64,000 nucleotides of DNA, taken from assembly GCF_010550245.1 (NCBI RefSeq), contig NZ_JAAGLU010000033.1:52792-116791 (forward strand). Reading direction: 5' to 3'. This document shows, piece after piece, positions 53,771-62,982 of the stretch. Origin of the DNA: Streptomyces sp. SID12501 (lineage in GTDB: Bacteria; Actinomycetota; Actinomycetes; Streptomycetales; Streptomycetaceae). The stretch's first letter is position 1. The number at the start of each line of letters is the position of its first letter. Position numbers and translations under genes: made by a program. A model generated the notes under the pieces. The model did no database searches. It saw nothing but the letters and a program-made list of their open reading frames with translations, and was not told where the DNA came from.

Positions 53771-54248
53771 GGGAGCCGCTCAGGAGGGGTGGGTCGAGCC
53801 GGGAGACACGCGCGCGTGCGAGTGTCCACGGTGCGGCCCACCCCTTGCGGCTTTCCCGGACGGACACGTTCCGCGTACGAGAGGGATCCGGCCAACCACG
53901 GAGCGCCAGGCCATCCCCTTGGCTCGGCCGCCCCGTCGACGGGTCCCGCTGGTCAGGTCCGCCGCACGCGCGCGTGGACCGACGCCGGGAGGGGCCGGGC
54001 GGCTCATCCGCTGGCGCGAACCATGAGGTCGTACCCGACGGGGGGTGACACCGATGTGACGGGCGCGTGAAACGGTTTGACGAACATGCGTAGGGTGCAA
54101 GGAACCCATCAGGGAACGTCATCAGAGAACGCGTCGTGCATGGTTCGGGGACGATCTGGCGAACAGCCACCGAACACGCGGCGCGATGCGCTGTGATGGG
54201 ACGTACGCCACCGGGACGCGACGACGAGCCGAGGAGGGAGCCGGACCC
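53771..54248. other. Intergenic region, 478 bp
   Basis: No gene is supported. A TAGGGT box at 54091-54096 could be the -10 of the HTH-cupin gene, but no suitable -35 lies at the normal distance. GGGAACGTCATCAG-like near-repeats occur at about 54110-54130. Confidence 0.4.
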
Positions 54249-54818
54249 ATGGGCGACCACAAAGAACAGCCCCTGCGGGTGGGCGCGGCCGTCAGGCGGC
54301 GGCGCCGGGCACTGGAGCTCACCCTCGCCGTAGTGGCCGAACGCAGTGGCCTGTCGGTGCCCTTCCTGAGCCAGGTCGAGAACGAGCGGGCGCGGCCCAG
54401 CCGCAGGTCCCTGGAGAAGGTCGCCGACGCTCTGCGCACCACCGCGGTCGAACTCCTCGCGGAAGCCGACCCGGCGTGCAGCGTCGACGTCGTCCGCGCG
54501 GACACCCTCGAACCCGCCCCCGACGAGCCCCGGGTGCGCTCCCTCGTCCGCGGCCACCAGCAGCTGCACGCCATGGAGTTCATCGGCGACCACGACGCCG
54601 GCCGCGAGTTCCAGCACCGCAACGACGAGTTGATGTACGTCGCCGACGGCGCCGTCGAGATCGAGGCGGAGGGCCGCGCACACCGGCTCGGCCGCGGCGA
54701 CACGCTGTACCTGACGGGCGGGGTGCGGCACCGCTGGCGGGCGACCGTGCCGGACACCCGGGTGATCGTGGTGGCGGTGGCCGAACACATCGAGGCGGTG
54801 CAGGACGGGCGGCGCTGA
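54249..54818 (+). CDS. HTH-XRE/cupin transcriptional regulator
   Basis: A 189-residue regulator. The N-terminal Cro/XRE helix-turn-helix (about 10-65; LTLAVVAERSGLSVPFLSQVE) is joined to a C-terminal cupin (about 105-180) with HRNDELMYVADGAVEIEAEG and LTGGVRHRWRA. Such regulators sense small ligands in the cupin barrel. GAGGGAG lies 8 nt before the ATG. The BtuF-like gene starts 15 bp downstream, so the two form an operon. The ligand is unknown. Confidence 0.9.
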   Translation: MGDHKEQPLRVGAAVRRRRRALELTLAVVAERSGLSVPFLSQVENERARPSRRSLEKVADALRTTAVELLAEADPACSVDVVRADTLEPAPDEPRVRSLVRGHQQLHAMEFIGDHDAGREFQHRNDELMYVADGAVEIEAEGRAHRLGRGDTLYLTGGVRHRWRATVPDTRVIVVAVAEHIEAVQDGRR

Positions 54819-54833
54819 GATGCCCGGTCGGCC

Positions 54834-55574
54834 ATGAGGGTGATCTCGCTGGTGCCGTCCCTGACGGAGGCGGTGGCGGTCACGGTGCCCGGCGTTCTGG
54901 TCGGGGCCACGGACTGGTGCAGCCACCCGGCGGACCTTGGTGCCGACGTCGTACGCGTCGGCGGCACCAAGAACCCCGAGGTCGGGCGGATCGTCGAACT
55001 CGCGCCGGACCTGGTCGTCGCCAACGAGGAGGAGAACCGCGAACCGGACCTCGCCGCCCTGCGCGCTGCCGGCATCGAGGTGCTGCTCACCGAAGTGCGG
55101 GACGTGCCGCAGGCGTTCCGGGAACTGGCGCGGGTGGTGACGGCGTGCGGCGCGGGATCCCGACCCCGGTGGCTCGACGAGGCGGAGACGGCGTGGTCGG
55201 CGCCGGAGCGCTGGAGGGCGGCAGACAGCGGTCGTACGACCGCTGTCGTGCCGATCTGGCGACGCCCCTGGATGGTGCTCGGGCGGGACACCTTCGCGGG
55301 TGACGTGCTGGCGCGACTGGGCGTCGACAACGCGTACGCGGGCCACGCCGAGCGCTATCCGCGCGTACCGGTCGAGGAACTGCGGGCCGCAGCGCGGACC
55401 GGGATGGTCGTGCTGCCGGACGAGCCGTACCGATTCACGGCCGAGGACGGTCCCGAGGCGTTCGAGGGGCTGCCCTGCGCGCTCGTCAGCGGGCGCCACC
55501 TCACCTGGTACGGGCCGTCACTGGCAGCGGCGCCACGGGTGCTGGGCGCGGCCCTGCGAGCAGCTCACCGCTGA
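54834..55574 (+). CDS. BtuF-like metal-chelate binding protein without signal peptide
   Basis: A 246-residue protein of the helical-backbone metal-receptor fold used by vitamin B12 and siderophore binding proteins. MRVISLVPSLTEAV, the VVRVGGTKNPEVGRIVELAP segment and PDLVVANEEENR are characteristic. It starts directly at the fold with no signal peptide or lipobox, so it should be cytosolic and unlikely to be a normal uptake receptor. It is co-directional with the HTH-cupin gene, and its 3' end overlaps the convergent TDT gene by 74 bp. Confidence 0.85.
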   Translation: MRVISLVPSLTEAVAVTVPGVLVGATDWCSHPADLGADVVRVGGTKNPEVGRIVELAPDLVVANEEENREPDLAALRAAGIEVLLTEVRDVPQAFRELARVVTACGAGSRPRWLDEAETAWSAPERWRAADSGRTTAVVPIWRRPWMVLGRDTFAGDVLARLGVDNAYAGHAERYPRVPVEELRAAARTGMVVLPDEPYRFTAEDGPEAFEGLPCALVSGRHLTWYGPSLAAAPRVLGAALRAAHR

Positions 55575-56673
55575 CCAGGCCCCGCACGGTACGGGCGGCG
55601 GCGCCGGCCCAGGCCGCGACGAGCAGCGCGTACAGGACGGCGGCGAGGACGGCGAAGGCGGCGAGCCCGGTGTGCCGGCCGAGACTCGCCGCGCCGGTGA
55701 CACAGGTGCCCACCGGGAAGGTGAAGGCCCACCACGTCATCGTGAAGCCCATGCCCCGGCGCCGGGCGCGCAGCACCAGCGCACCTGCGAGCGCGAGCCA
55801 CAGCAGGGCGAAGCCCATGACGGGAACGCCGTAGAGGACGGCGGCGGCAGCGGCGACCGCATGCGGGACGGGTACGACGCCAGGGGCGAGGTCGGCGAAG
55901 TGACCGGCGGCGGTGGTGGACTGGCCGAGCGGACCCAGGGCCAGGAACAGGGTCGGGGTGAGGGCGAGCGGGAGCGGGCCGGTCGTGACGAGGCGCGCGA
56001 AGACGAGCGGCAGCATCACGAGGGTCCCGAGCAGGCTCAGCCCGAACATGGCCAGGCAGGCGAACAGGAGCGTCTGCTGCCCCTGCCCGGGCGGGAGACG
56101 GGGGACGAGAAGCGGACCGAGTGCCGCGGACACCATGGGCGCGACGACGGGGAGCAGCCATACGGGGCTGGGTGTCCCGCGGCGTACGACCAGGAGGTAC
56201 GGGACGGCGACGGCGGCGACGAGTCCGACGACCGTCCCTACGGTGAACAGGACCGCGTCCAGGGCCAGGGCGGCCGGGAGGCCGATCCAGTCCCGGCCGA
56301 CGACGAGGGCGCCGCCGCCGACGGCCGTCAGGGCCATGGAGAGGCAGCCGTAGAAGGGTGCCGTCGCCGGGTCGCGGAGGTGGGCGCGGGCCTGGTCGCG
56401 GTGGTGGGCCCAGTGCAGCGCGCGGGCGCAGAGAAGCGCGAGGAGGAGGGCGAGGGAGAGGGCCCACACGGCCGTGCAGACGGTACGCAGCCCGGGGATG
56501 CCGTCCGCGCCGGGGAGACCGGCGCCCGCGGTGCCCACGATGGCGGTGCCCATGACGGGGGCGTACCAGTTGGGGCCGAGATGGCGGAGGCTGCCGCCGG
56601 GGAAGAGGGGGTGCTTGGGCTGGGCCTGGTGCTGGGGGAGCGGGCGGGTGGGGGCGGGGGCTGCGGTGGCCAT
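55501..56673 (-). CDS. TDT-family membrane transporter (tellurite-resistance/dicarboxylate type)
   Basis: A 390-residue protein with about ten hydrophobic segments. NWYAPVMGTAIVGTAGAGLP near the N-terminus and WWAFTFPVGTCVTGA near the C-terminus are the two signature ends of the TehA/Mae1/Ssu1 (voltage-dependent anion channel) family. Members export sulfite, C4-dicarboxylates or related anions. It is divergent from a LysR-type gene that probably controls it. Its last 74 bp overlap the 3' end of the BtuF-like gene on the other strand. Confidence 0.88.
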   Translation of the reverse strand: MATAAPAPTRPLPQHQAQPKHPLFPGGSLRHLGPNWYAPVMGTAIVGTAGAGLPGADGIPGLRTVCTAVWALSLALLLALLCARALHWAHHRDQARAHLRDPATAPFYGCLSMALTAVGGGALVVGRDWIGLPAALALDAVLFTVGTVVGLVAAVAVPYLLVVRRGTPSPVWLLPVVAPMVSAALGPLLVPRLPPGQGQQTLLFACLAMFGLSLLGTLVMLPLVFARLVTTGPLPLALTPTLFLALGPLGQSTTAAGHFADLAPGVVPVPHAVAAAAAVLYGVPVMGFALLWLALAGALVLRARRRGMGFTMTWWAFTFPVGTCVTGAASLGRHTGLAAFAVLAAVLYALLVAAWAGAAARTVRGLVSGELLAGPRPAPVAPLPVTARTR

Positions 56674-56744
56674 GTCCTTACGGTCGCGCGGGGGTACGTG
56701 CGGTCACCAGGGGGTTTCGGTGAATGAGGGCATAAGCTGGATCT

Positions 56745-57668
56745 ATGGGTGATGTGGAGGGCAGGGCCGTACAGGCGTCGGGGGTCGCGCGGCGGGTCCC
56801 GGACCTCGGGGCGATGGAACTGCTGCTTGCCGTGGCGCGGCTGGGGAGTCTCGGGCGGGCGGCGCAGGAACTGGGCATCACCCAGCCGGCCGCCAGCAGC
56901 CGCATCCGGTCGATGGAACGCCAGCTGGGCGTGGCGCTCGTGGACCGCTCGCCGCGCGGATCCCGGCTCACGGACGCCGGTGTGCTCGTCACCGACTGGG
57001 CCCGGCGGGTCGTCGAGGCGGCGGAGGCGTTCGACGCCGGGGCACAGGCCCTGCGCACGCGACGCGACTCCCGGCTGCGGGTGGCGGCCAGTATGACGAT
57101 CGCCGAGTACCTGCTGCCGGGCTGGCTGCTGGCGCTGCGTGTGCTGCGGCCCGAGACGGCGGTGTCGCTGCTCGCGGGGAACTCGGCGGCGGTCGCCGAA
57201 CGGGTTCTGTCGGACGAGGCCGACATCGGTTTCGTGGAGGGGACGGGCGTACCGAGCGGGCTGGACTCGGTGGTCGTCGCGAAGGACCGGCTGATCGTGG
57301 TGACGGCGCCGGGGCACCCATGGGCGCGGCGGAGGAAGCCGGTGGGGGCGGAGGAGCTGGCGGTGACGCCGCTGATCCTCCGGGAGGAGGGGTCGGGGAC
57401 GCGGCAGGTGCTGAACACGGCGTTGGGCGGGTTGGCGCGTCCGCTGATCGAGCTGTCGTCGACGACCGCGGTGAAGGCGTCGGCGGTGGGTGGGGCGGGG
57501 CCCGCTGTGCTGAGTGAACTGGCGGTGGGGGAGGAGCTGGCGACGCGGCGGTTGGTGTGCGTGCCGTTGGCGGGAGTGCGGTTGGATCGTGAGCTGCGGG
57601 CGGTGTGGCCCACGGGGCATCGGCCGGTGGGGCCGGCGCGGGAGTTGTTGGGCCTGACGCGGGGGTGA
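56745..57668 (+). CDS. LysR-family transcriptional regulator
   Basis: A 307-residue regulator with an N-terminal winged helix (about 20-80; AMELLLAVARLGSLGRAAQE, then ITQPAASSRIRSMER) and a periplasmic-binding-like effector domain. It diverges from the TDT transporter gene across 71 bp, the typical arrangement for a LysR regulator and its target. The effector is unknown, although sulfur or organic anions are possible from the transporter type. A dispersed repeat follows its stop codon. Confidence 0.92.
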   Translation: MGDVEGRAVQASGVARRVPDLGAMELLLAVARLGSLGRAAQELGITQPAASSRIRSMERQLGVALVDRSPRGSRLTDAGVLVTDWARRVVEAAEAFDAGAQALRTRRDSRLRVAASMTIAEYLLPGWLLALRVLRPETAVSLLAGNSAAVAERVLSDEADIGFVEGTGVPSGLDSVVVAKDRLIVVTAPGHPWARRRKPVGAEELAVTPLILREEGSGTRQVLNTALGGLARPLIELSSTTAVKASAVGGAGPAVLSELAVGEELATRRLVCVPLAGVRLDRELRAVWPTGHRPVGPARELLGLTRG

Positions 57669-57687
57669 GCGCTGGGCGGGCGGCGAG

Positions 57688-57790
57688 TTTTTCGCCCCCG
57701 CCGCCCTTACCCGTCCCATCCCTGGGGGCTGTGCCCCCAGACCCCCCTGTCGCGCTGAACGCGCTCGTCCTCAAACGCCGGACAGGCTGA
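57688..57790 (+). repeat. Streptomyces-type dispersed intergenic repeat, copy 3
   Basis: This carries CGCCCCCGCCGCCCTTACCC, a GGGGGCTGTGCCCCC hairpin, GTCCTCAAACGCCGGACAGG and CTGAAAGCC. It lies between convergent genes, and its right end supplies the last codons and stop (SLSGV) of the GATase gene, so it may serve as a terminator. Confidence 0.8.
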
Positions 57791-58472
57791 AAGCCACCAG
57801 CGCCTCCATCACCCTCAGGTCCTCCCCCATCTCCGGGTGCCACTGCACCCCCAGGACCCACTCGGAACCCTCCGCCTCCACCGCCTCCACCGTTCCGTCG
57901 GCCGCGTACGCCGAGGGGACCAGACCCCTCCCCAGGCGGTCCACCGACTGGTGGTGGAACGTCGGTACCGATGTCTCCTCCGGTACCGCCTCCGCGTATC
58001 GCGTGCCCGGTACCGGCTTCACGGTGTGGTGGCCGAAGACGCCCGGTGTCTCGGCGTGGCCGTCGATGTGCTGGACCAGGGTGCCGCCCAGGGCGACGTT
58101 CAGCAGCTGCATGCCCCGGCAGATGCCCAGCAACGGAGTGCCGGTCGCCAACGCCGCCTGGATCAGGGCCAGTTCCCAGGCGTCCCGTGCCTCGGCGGGC
58201 GGGCCCGTACGTGGGTCGCGCTCCTCGCCGTACCGGGCGGGATCGACATCGGGGCCGCCCGCGATCACGACACCGTCGAGCCGGGCGACCGTCGCTGCGG
58301 CGTGTGCCGGGTCGTCCGGCGGGAGCATCGCGGCGATGCCCCCGGCCCGCTGCACGAGCCGCGGATACCCGGCCGGCAGGAGGGCCGCGGGCAGCTCCCA
58401 CGCACCCCAGCGCGTCCTGGACTCCAGGTAGGTGCTGACGCCGATGAGCGGTCGTCGTCCGGTCGTCGTCAC
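57771..58472 (-). CDS. Class I glutamine amidotransferase-like hydrolase (PuuD type)
   Basis: A 233-residue hydrolase of the gamma-glutamyl-GABA hydrolase type. Nucleophile Cys is in GICRGMQLLN, and the His-Glu pair is in GVQWHPEM. It would cleave gamma-glutamyl amides made by the nearby GlnA4-type ligase. The GTG at 58472 follows AGGGAGA; a longer frame upstream lacks support. The C-terminal residues and stop lie in the dispersed repeat. The FadR-type regulator gene is next upstream on the same strand. Confidence 0.88.
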   Translation of the reverse strand: MTTTGRRPLIGVSTYLESRTRWGAWELPAALLPAGYPRLVQRAGGIAAMLPPDDPAHAAATVARLDGVVIAGGPDVDPARYGEERDPRTGPPAEARDAWELALIQAALATGTPLLGICRGMQLLNVALGGTLVQHIDGHAETPGVFGHHTVKPVPGTRYAEAVPEETSVPTFHHQSVDRLGRGLVPSAYAADGTVEAVEAEGSEWVLGVQWHPEMGEDLRVMEALVAFSLSGV

Positions 58473-58577
58473 GAGGGTCTCCCTGGCATCCAGCGGGCAA
58501 TCGGTGCGGCTTTCAATGGCGTACGGCCATACCTTTGCCGACCCTCGTCCCGGCTGGCAACCCATGTCCCACCCGCG

Positions 58578-59312
58578 TCACGCCAGGAACCCCCGCAACA
58601 GCGCCGCCGTCCCCGAACAGTGCTCCCGCATCATCTCCCGCGCCCCGTCCGCGTCCCCGTCGAGCACCGCGTCGACCAGCGCCGCGTGCTGCCGCTGCGA
58701 GTGCTCCAGGTTGCGTACCAGCAGCGGGATGCAGTCCAGCAGGTCGTTCACCGTCGCCCGTACCGCCGCGTACTGCGAGGTCAGCGTCGGGGAGCCGCAC
58801 AGCTCGGACAGGGTGAGGTGGAGCAGCGTGTCCAGTCGGCGATAGTCCGGGAGCGGCGCGTCCTGCGTGCGGGACAAGGCATCCTTCAGCCGGTCCGCCT
58901 GCTCGGGCGACAGTCCGTGCTGCGCGCACAGGCCCGCCGCGCCCACCTCCAGCACCTCCCGGAAGCGCAGGACGTCCTCGATGTCGACCGCGCTGATCCG
59001 CCGCCGCAGCTCCACCTCACCGCCCGCGCCGTCCCGGGGCAGTACGAACGTGCCGCCGTACCGGCCGCGCCGCGACTCCACGAGCCCCTGGTCCTGGAGC
59101 ACCTTCAGCACCTCGCGCAGCGTCACCCGGCTGATCCCGAGCCGCTCCGCGAGTTCGCGCTCGGCCGGCAGCCGCTCGCCGCCCGGTACCAGGCCCAGCC
59201 GCACGACCTGCAGGATCTGTTCCAGCGCCTCCTCGAAACCGTTGCCCGCCCGCACGGGCCGCAGCACCGGCGCAAACCGGTCCTCCAAGCCGCCCTCCGC
59301 GTCCAGCGACAT
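58578..59312 (-). CDS. GntR/FadR-family transcriptional regulator
   Basis: A 244-residue regulator. The N-terminal GntR winged helix (about 30-90; LPAERELAERLGISRVTLRE) is followed by an all-helical FCD domain (about 105-235) with a metal-binding-type pattern including HLTLSELCGS. It is divergent from the GlnA4-type gene, with 96 bp between the starts, so it probably represses the glutamylation genes on both sides. ATG at 59312 follows AAGGGGG; a longer start is less likely. Confidence 0.9.
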   Translation of the reverse strand: MSLDAEGGLEDRFAPVLRPVRAGNGFEEALEQILQVVRLGLVPGGERLPAERELAERLGISRVTLREVLKVLQDQGLVESRRGRYGGTFVLPRDGAGGEVELRRRISAVDIEDVLRFREVLEVGAAGLCAQHGLSPEQADRLKDALSRTQDAPLPDYRRLDTLLHLTLSELCGSPTLTSQYAAVRATVNDLLDCIPLLVRNLEHSQRQHAALVDAVLDGDADGAREMMREHCSGTAALLRGFLA

Positions 59313-59408
59313 CTCGTCGTGCCCCCTTCCCAAGCAATGGTTCTCCGCAATACCTTATGGCTTCCGGCCCGGCCGGAAAAAACGCGCAGAAGCCGAAGGA
59401 GCTTTCCC

Positions 59409-60779
59409 GTGGCAGACCGCACACCCCCGCTGAGCGTCGAGGAGCTGCACGCCCTCGTCGCGAGCGGAGAGATCGACACTGTTGTCCTGGCCTTCCCCGA
59501 CATGCAAGGGCGGCTCCAGGGCAAGCGGTTCGCCGCCCGCTTCTTCCTCGACGACGTCCTGGAGCACGGCACCGAAGGCTGCAACTACCTCCTGGCCGTC
59601 GACACCGAGATGAACACGGTCGACGGCTATGAGATGTCCAGCTGGGAGCGGGGGTACGGCGACTTCGCCATGCATCCCGACCTGTCCACGCTCCGCCGCC
59701 TGCCCTGGAACGCCGGTACGGCGTTCCTCGTCGCCGACCTCGCCTGGAACGACGGCTCCCCGGTCGTGGCCGCGCCCCGCCAGGTCCTCCGCCGCCAGCT
59801 GGACCGGCTCGCCGAGCACGGGTTCACCGCGAAGGTCGGCACCGAGCTCGAGTTCATCGTGTTCAAGGACACTTACGAGCAGGCCTGGGACGCCAACTAC
59901 CGCGGGCTGACCCCGGCCAACCAGTACAACATCGACTACTCGGTACTCGGCACCGGCCGCATCGAGCCCCTGCTGCGCCGTATCCGGAACGAGATGACGG
60001 CCGCCGGACTGATCGTCGAGTCCGCCAAGGGCGAGTGCAACCCGGGCCAGCACGAGATCGCCTTCAAGTACGACGACGCGGTCGTCACCTGCGACCAGCA
60101 CGCCGTCTACAAGACCGGCGCCAAGGAGATCGCCAGCCAGGAGGGCGTCTCGCTCACCTTCATGGCCAAGTACAACGAGCGCGAGGGCAACTCCTGTCAC
60201 ATCCACCTCTCGCTCGCCGACGCCGACGGCACGAACGTCATGGCCGGTACGGCGGCCGACCCCGGCGGCATGTCCGAGGTGATGCGGTACTTCCTCGCCG
60301 GGCAGCTCGCCGCCCTCCGGGACTTCTCGCTCCTGTACGCGCCCAACATCAACTCGTACAAGAGGTTCCAGCCGGGCTCGTTCGCGCCGACCGCCGTCGC
60401 CTGGGGCTACGACAACCGCACCTGCGCGCTGCGGATCGTCGGCCACGGCAGGTCCATGCGGTTCGAGAACCGGCTGCCCGGCGGTGACGTCAACCCGTAC
60501 CTCGCCGTCGCCGGGCTGGTCGCCGCCGGGCTGTACGGCATCGAGCAGAAGCTGGAGTTGCCCGAGGCATGCGCGGGCAACGCGTACGCCGGCGACTACG
60601 CGCACGTCCCGACGACCCTGCGCGAGGCCGCCGAGCTGTGGGAGAACAGTCCCATCGCCCAGGCCGCCTTCGGCGACGAGGTGGTCGCCCACTACCGCAA
60701 CATGGCCCGCGTCGAACTCGACGCCTTCGACGCCGCGGTGACCGACTGGGAGCTTCGCCGCTCCTTCGAACGCTTGTGA
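59409..60779 (+). CDS. glnA4: Glutamine synthetase-like gamma-glutamylamine ligase (GlnA4 type)
   Basis: A 456-residue ligase of the glutamine synthetase fold. ECNPGQHEIAFKYDDA and GNSCHIHLSL carry metal-binding residues, and PNINSYKRFQPGSFAP plus NRTCALRI line the active site. The divergent length and context indicate glutamylation of an amine and not ammonia; the S. coelicolor counterpart, GlnA4, acts on ethanolamine. The GTG start lies 7 nt after AAGGAG. An aldehyde dehydrogenase and an SDR follow closely, and a GATase and FadR regulator diverge from it, making a catabolic unit. Confidence 0.9.
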   Translation: MADRTPPLSVEELHALVASGEIDTVVLAFPDMQGRLQGKRFAARFFLDDVLEHGTEGCNYLLAVDTEMNTVDGYEMSSWERGYGDFAMHPDLSTLRRLPWNAGTAFLVADLAWNDGSPVVAAPRQVLRRQLDRLAEHGFTAKVGTELEFIVFKDTYEQAWDANYRGLTPANQYNIDYSVLGTGRIEPLLRRIRNEMTAAGLIVESAKGECNPGQHEIAFKYDDAVVTCDQHAVYKTGAKEIASQEGVSLTFMAKYNEREGNSCHIHLSLADADGTNVMAGTAADPGGMSEVMRYFLAGQLAALRDFSLLYAPNINSYKRFQPGSFAPTAVAWGYDNRTCALRIVGHGRSMRFENRLPGGDVNPYLAVAGLVAAGLYGIEQKLELPEACAGNAYAGDYAHVPTTLREAAELWENSPIAQAAFGDEVVAHYRNMARVELDAFDAAVTDWELRRSFERL

Positions 60780-60790
60780 GAGGTCCTTTC

Positions 60791-62194
60791 TTGTCGTACG
60801 AGCATGAGCGCGAACTTACGTACGAGCGTGAGCTTCGCGTCCTCAACCCCGCCACCGAGGACGTCGTCGCCACCGTCCCCGCCGCCACCCGGGAGGACAT
60901 CGACGCGGCCGTCGCACGGGCCACGCGGGCGCAGACGCGCTGGGCTGCCCTCGCGCCCGCCGACCGGGCCCGTCTGCTGCGCCGCTTCGCGGCCACCGTC
61001 GACGAACACCTCGAAGAACTGGCCCAGTTGGAGGTGCGGGAGGCCGGGCACGTCATCGGCAACGCGCGCTGGGAGGCGGGCAACGTCCGAGACCTGCTCG
61101 ACTACGCGGCGGGCGGTGTCGAACGGCTGACCGGACGGCAGATCCCGGTCGCCGGCGGCCTCGACATCACCCTCCTCGAACCGCTCGGCGTCGTCGGCGT
61201 CATCGCGCCCTGGAACTTCCCCATGCCGATCGCCGCATGGGGTACGGCTCCCGCGCTCGCCGCCGGCAACGCGGTGATCCTCAAGCCCGCCGAGACGACC
61301 CCCCTGACCGCGCTGCGCCTGGCCGAACTCGCCCTGGAAGCAGGCCTGCCGGAGGGTCTCTTCCAGGTGCTGCCGGGCCACGGTCCCGTCGCGGGCAACG
61401 CGCTCGTCGAGCACTCGGGCGTCGCGAAGATCGTCTTCACCGGGTCGACGGGCGTGGGCAAGCAGGTCCTGGCGAAGGGGTCGGCGCTCCTCAAGCGCGT
61501 CACCCTCGAACTCGGCGGCAAGAGCCCCAACATCGTCTTCGCCGACGCGGACATCGAGGCCGCCGCGGCCGCCGCCCCCATGTCGTTCCTCGACAACTCC
61601 GGCCAGGACTGCTGCGCCCGCACCCGCATCCTCGTCCAACGCTCCGTGTACGACCGCTTCCTCGGCCTGCTCGCCCCCGCTGTCGAATCCGTCCTCGTCG
61701 GCGACCCGGCGGACGAGAAGACCCAGATGGGCCCGCTGATCTCCAGGGCCCAGCTGGACCGCGTACGCGCGTACGTCACCGACGACCTGGCCGGCATCCG
61801 GGGCGAGGCACCCGCGGGCCCCGGCTTCTGGTTCCCGCCGACCGTCCTCACCGACGTCGACCCGCACGCGCGCGTGGCAGTCGAGGAGGTCTTCGGCCCG
61901 GTCGCCGTCGTCCTCCCCTTCGACGACGAGGCGGACGCCGTGGCGCTCGCCAACGGCACCGACTACGGCCTCTCCGGCTCCATCTGGACCCGGGACGTCG
62001 GCCGCGCCCTGCGTGTGTCGCAGGCCGTCCGGGCAGGCAACCTGTCCGTCAACTCGCACTCCAGCGTGCGCTACTCGACCCCCTTCGGCGGCTTCAAGCA
62101 GTCCGGGATCGGCCGCGAGCTCGGCCCGGACGCCCTCGCCGCATTCACCGAGACGAAGAACGTCTTCATCAGCACGGAAGGCCCCGCACAGTGA
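60791..62194 (+). CDS. Aldehyde dehydrogenase
   Basis: A 467-residue NAD(P)-dependent aldehyde dehydrogenase. Catalytic Cys is in NSGQDCCARTR, the general-base Glu in TLELGGKSPN, and the cofactor-binding Asn in APWNFPMP. The TTG start has GAGAGG about 7 nt upstream and lies 11 bp after the glnA4 stop. It would oxidise the aldehyde formed during breakdown of the gamma-glutamylated amine. The following SDR gene overlaps its stop codon. Confidence 0.93.
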   Translation: MSYEHERELTYERELRVLNPATEDVVATVPAATREDIDAAVARATRAQTRWAALAPADRARLLRRFAATVDEHLEELAQLEVREAGHVIGNARWEAGNVRDLLDYAAGGVERLTGRQIPVAGGLDITLLEPLGVVGVIAPWNFPMPIAAWGTAPALAAGNAVILKPAETTPLTALRLAELALEAGLPEGLFQVLPGHGPVAGNALVEHSGVAKIVFTGSTGVGKQVLAKGSALLKRVTLELGGKSPNIVFADADIEAAAAAAPMSFLDNSGQDCCARTRILVQRSVYDRFLGLLAPAVESVLVGDPADEKTQMGPLISRAQLDRVRAYVTDDLAGIRGEAPAGPGFWFPPTVLTDVDPHARVAVEEVFGPVAVVLPFDDEADAVALANGTDYGLSGSIWTRDVGRALRVSQAVRAGNLSVNSHSSVRYSTPFGGFKQSGIGRELGPDALAAFTETKNVFISTEGPAQ

Positions 62195-62982
62195 CCGAAT
62201 CGACCGAAGCCCCCATCTGCCGACGCCTCGTCGGCCGTACCGCCGTCATCACCGGTGCCGGCAGCGGCATCGGCCTCGCCACCGCGCGCAGGTTCGCCTC
62301 CGAGGGCGCCCACGTCGTCTGCGGCGACATCGACGAGCCGAGCGGCAAGGCCGCCGCCGACGAGGTGGGCGGGATCTTCGTCAAGGTCGACGTCACCGAC
62401 CCCGAGCAGGTCGAGGCGCTTTTCAGGACGGCGTACGACACCTACGGCAGCGTCGACATCGCGTTCAACAACGCCGGTATCTCGCCGCCCGACGACGACT
62501 CCATCCTGGACACCGGCCTGGAGGCCTGGAAGCGCGTCCAGGAGGTCAACCTGACGTCTGTCTTCCTGTGCTGCAAGGCCGCGATCCCCTACATGCGGCG
62601 CCAGGGCAAGGGCTCGATCATCAACACGGCCTCGTTCGTGGCGAGGATGGGCGCGGCCACCTCCCAGATCTCGTACACCGCGTCCAAGGGCGGTGTCCTC
62701 GCCATGACCCGTGAACTGGGCGTGCAGTTCGCCCGTGAGGGCATCCGCGTCAACGCGCTCTGCCCGGGGCCGGTCAACACCCCGCTCCTCCAGGAACTGT
62801 TCGCGAAGGACCCTGAGCGCGCCGCCCGTCGGCTCGTCCACATCCCGGTCGGACGGTTCGCCGAGGCCGACGAGATCGCCGCCGCCGTCGCCTTCCTGGC
62901 CAGCGACGACTCCTCGTTCGTCAACGCCACCGACTTCCTGGTCGACGGCGGCATCGCGGGGGCGTACGTCACGCCCGTGTAG
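62191..62982 (+). CDS. Short-chain dehydrogenase/reductase of the glutamylamine cluster
   Basis: A 263-residue classical SDR with TGAGSGIG, NNAG, the Ser of NTASF and YTASK. GDIDEP after beta-2 suggests NAD. The GTG start overlaps the aldehyde dehydrogenase stop (GTGA), so the three genes are translated as one operon. It may oxidise the alcohol side of the glutamylated amine, for example gamma-glutamylethanolamide, before the dehydrogenase acts. This order is inferred from gene context. Confidence 0.92.
   Translation: MTESTEAPICRRLVGRTAVITGAGSGIGLATARRFASEGAHVVCGDIDEPSGKAAADEVGGIFVKVDVTDPEQVEALFRTAYDTYGSVDIAFNNAGISPPDDDSILDTGLEAWKRVQEVNLTSVFLCCKAAIPYMRRQGKGSIINTASFVARMGAATSQISYTASKGGVLAMTRELGVQFAREGIRVNALCPGPVNTPLLQELFAKDPERAARRLVHIPVGRFAEADEIAAAVAFLASDDSSFVNATDFLVDGGIAGAYVTPV

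Noticed and set aside
54077..54096. TTGACG and TAGGGT as a -35/-10 pair for the HTH-cupin gene
   Set aside because: They are only 8 nt apart, too close for a sigma-70-type promoter and not matching the RecA-NDp layout.
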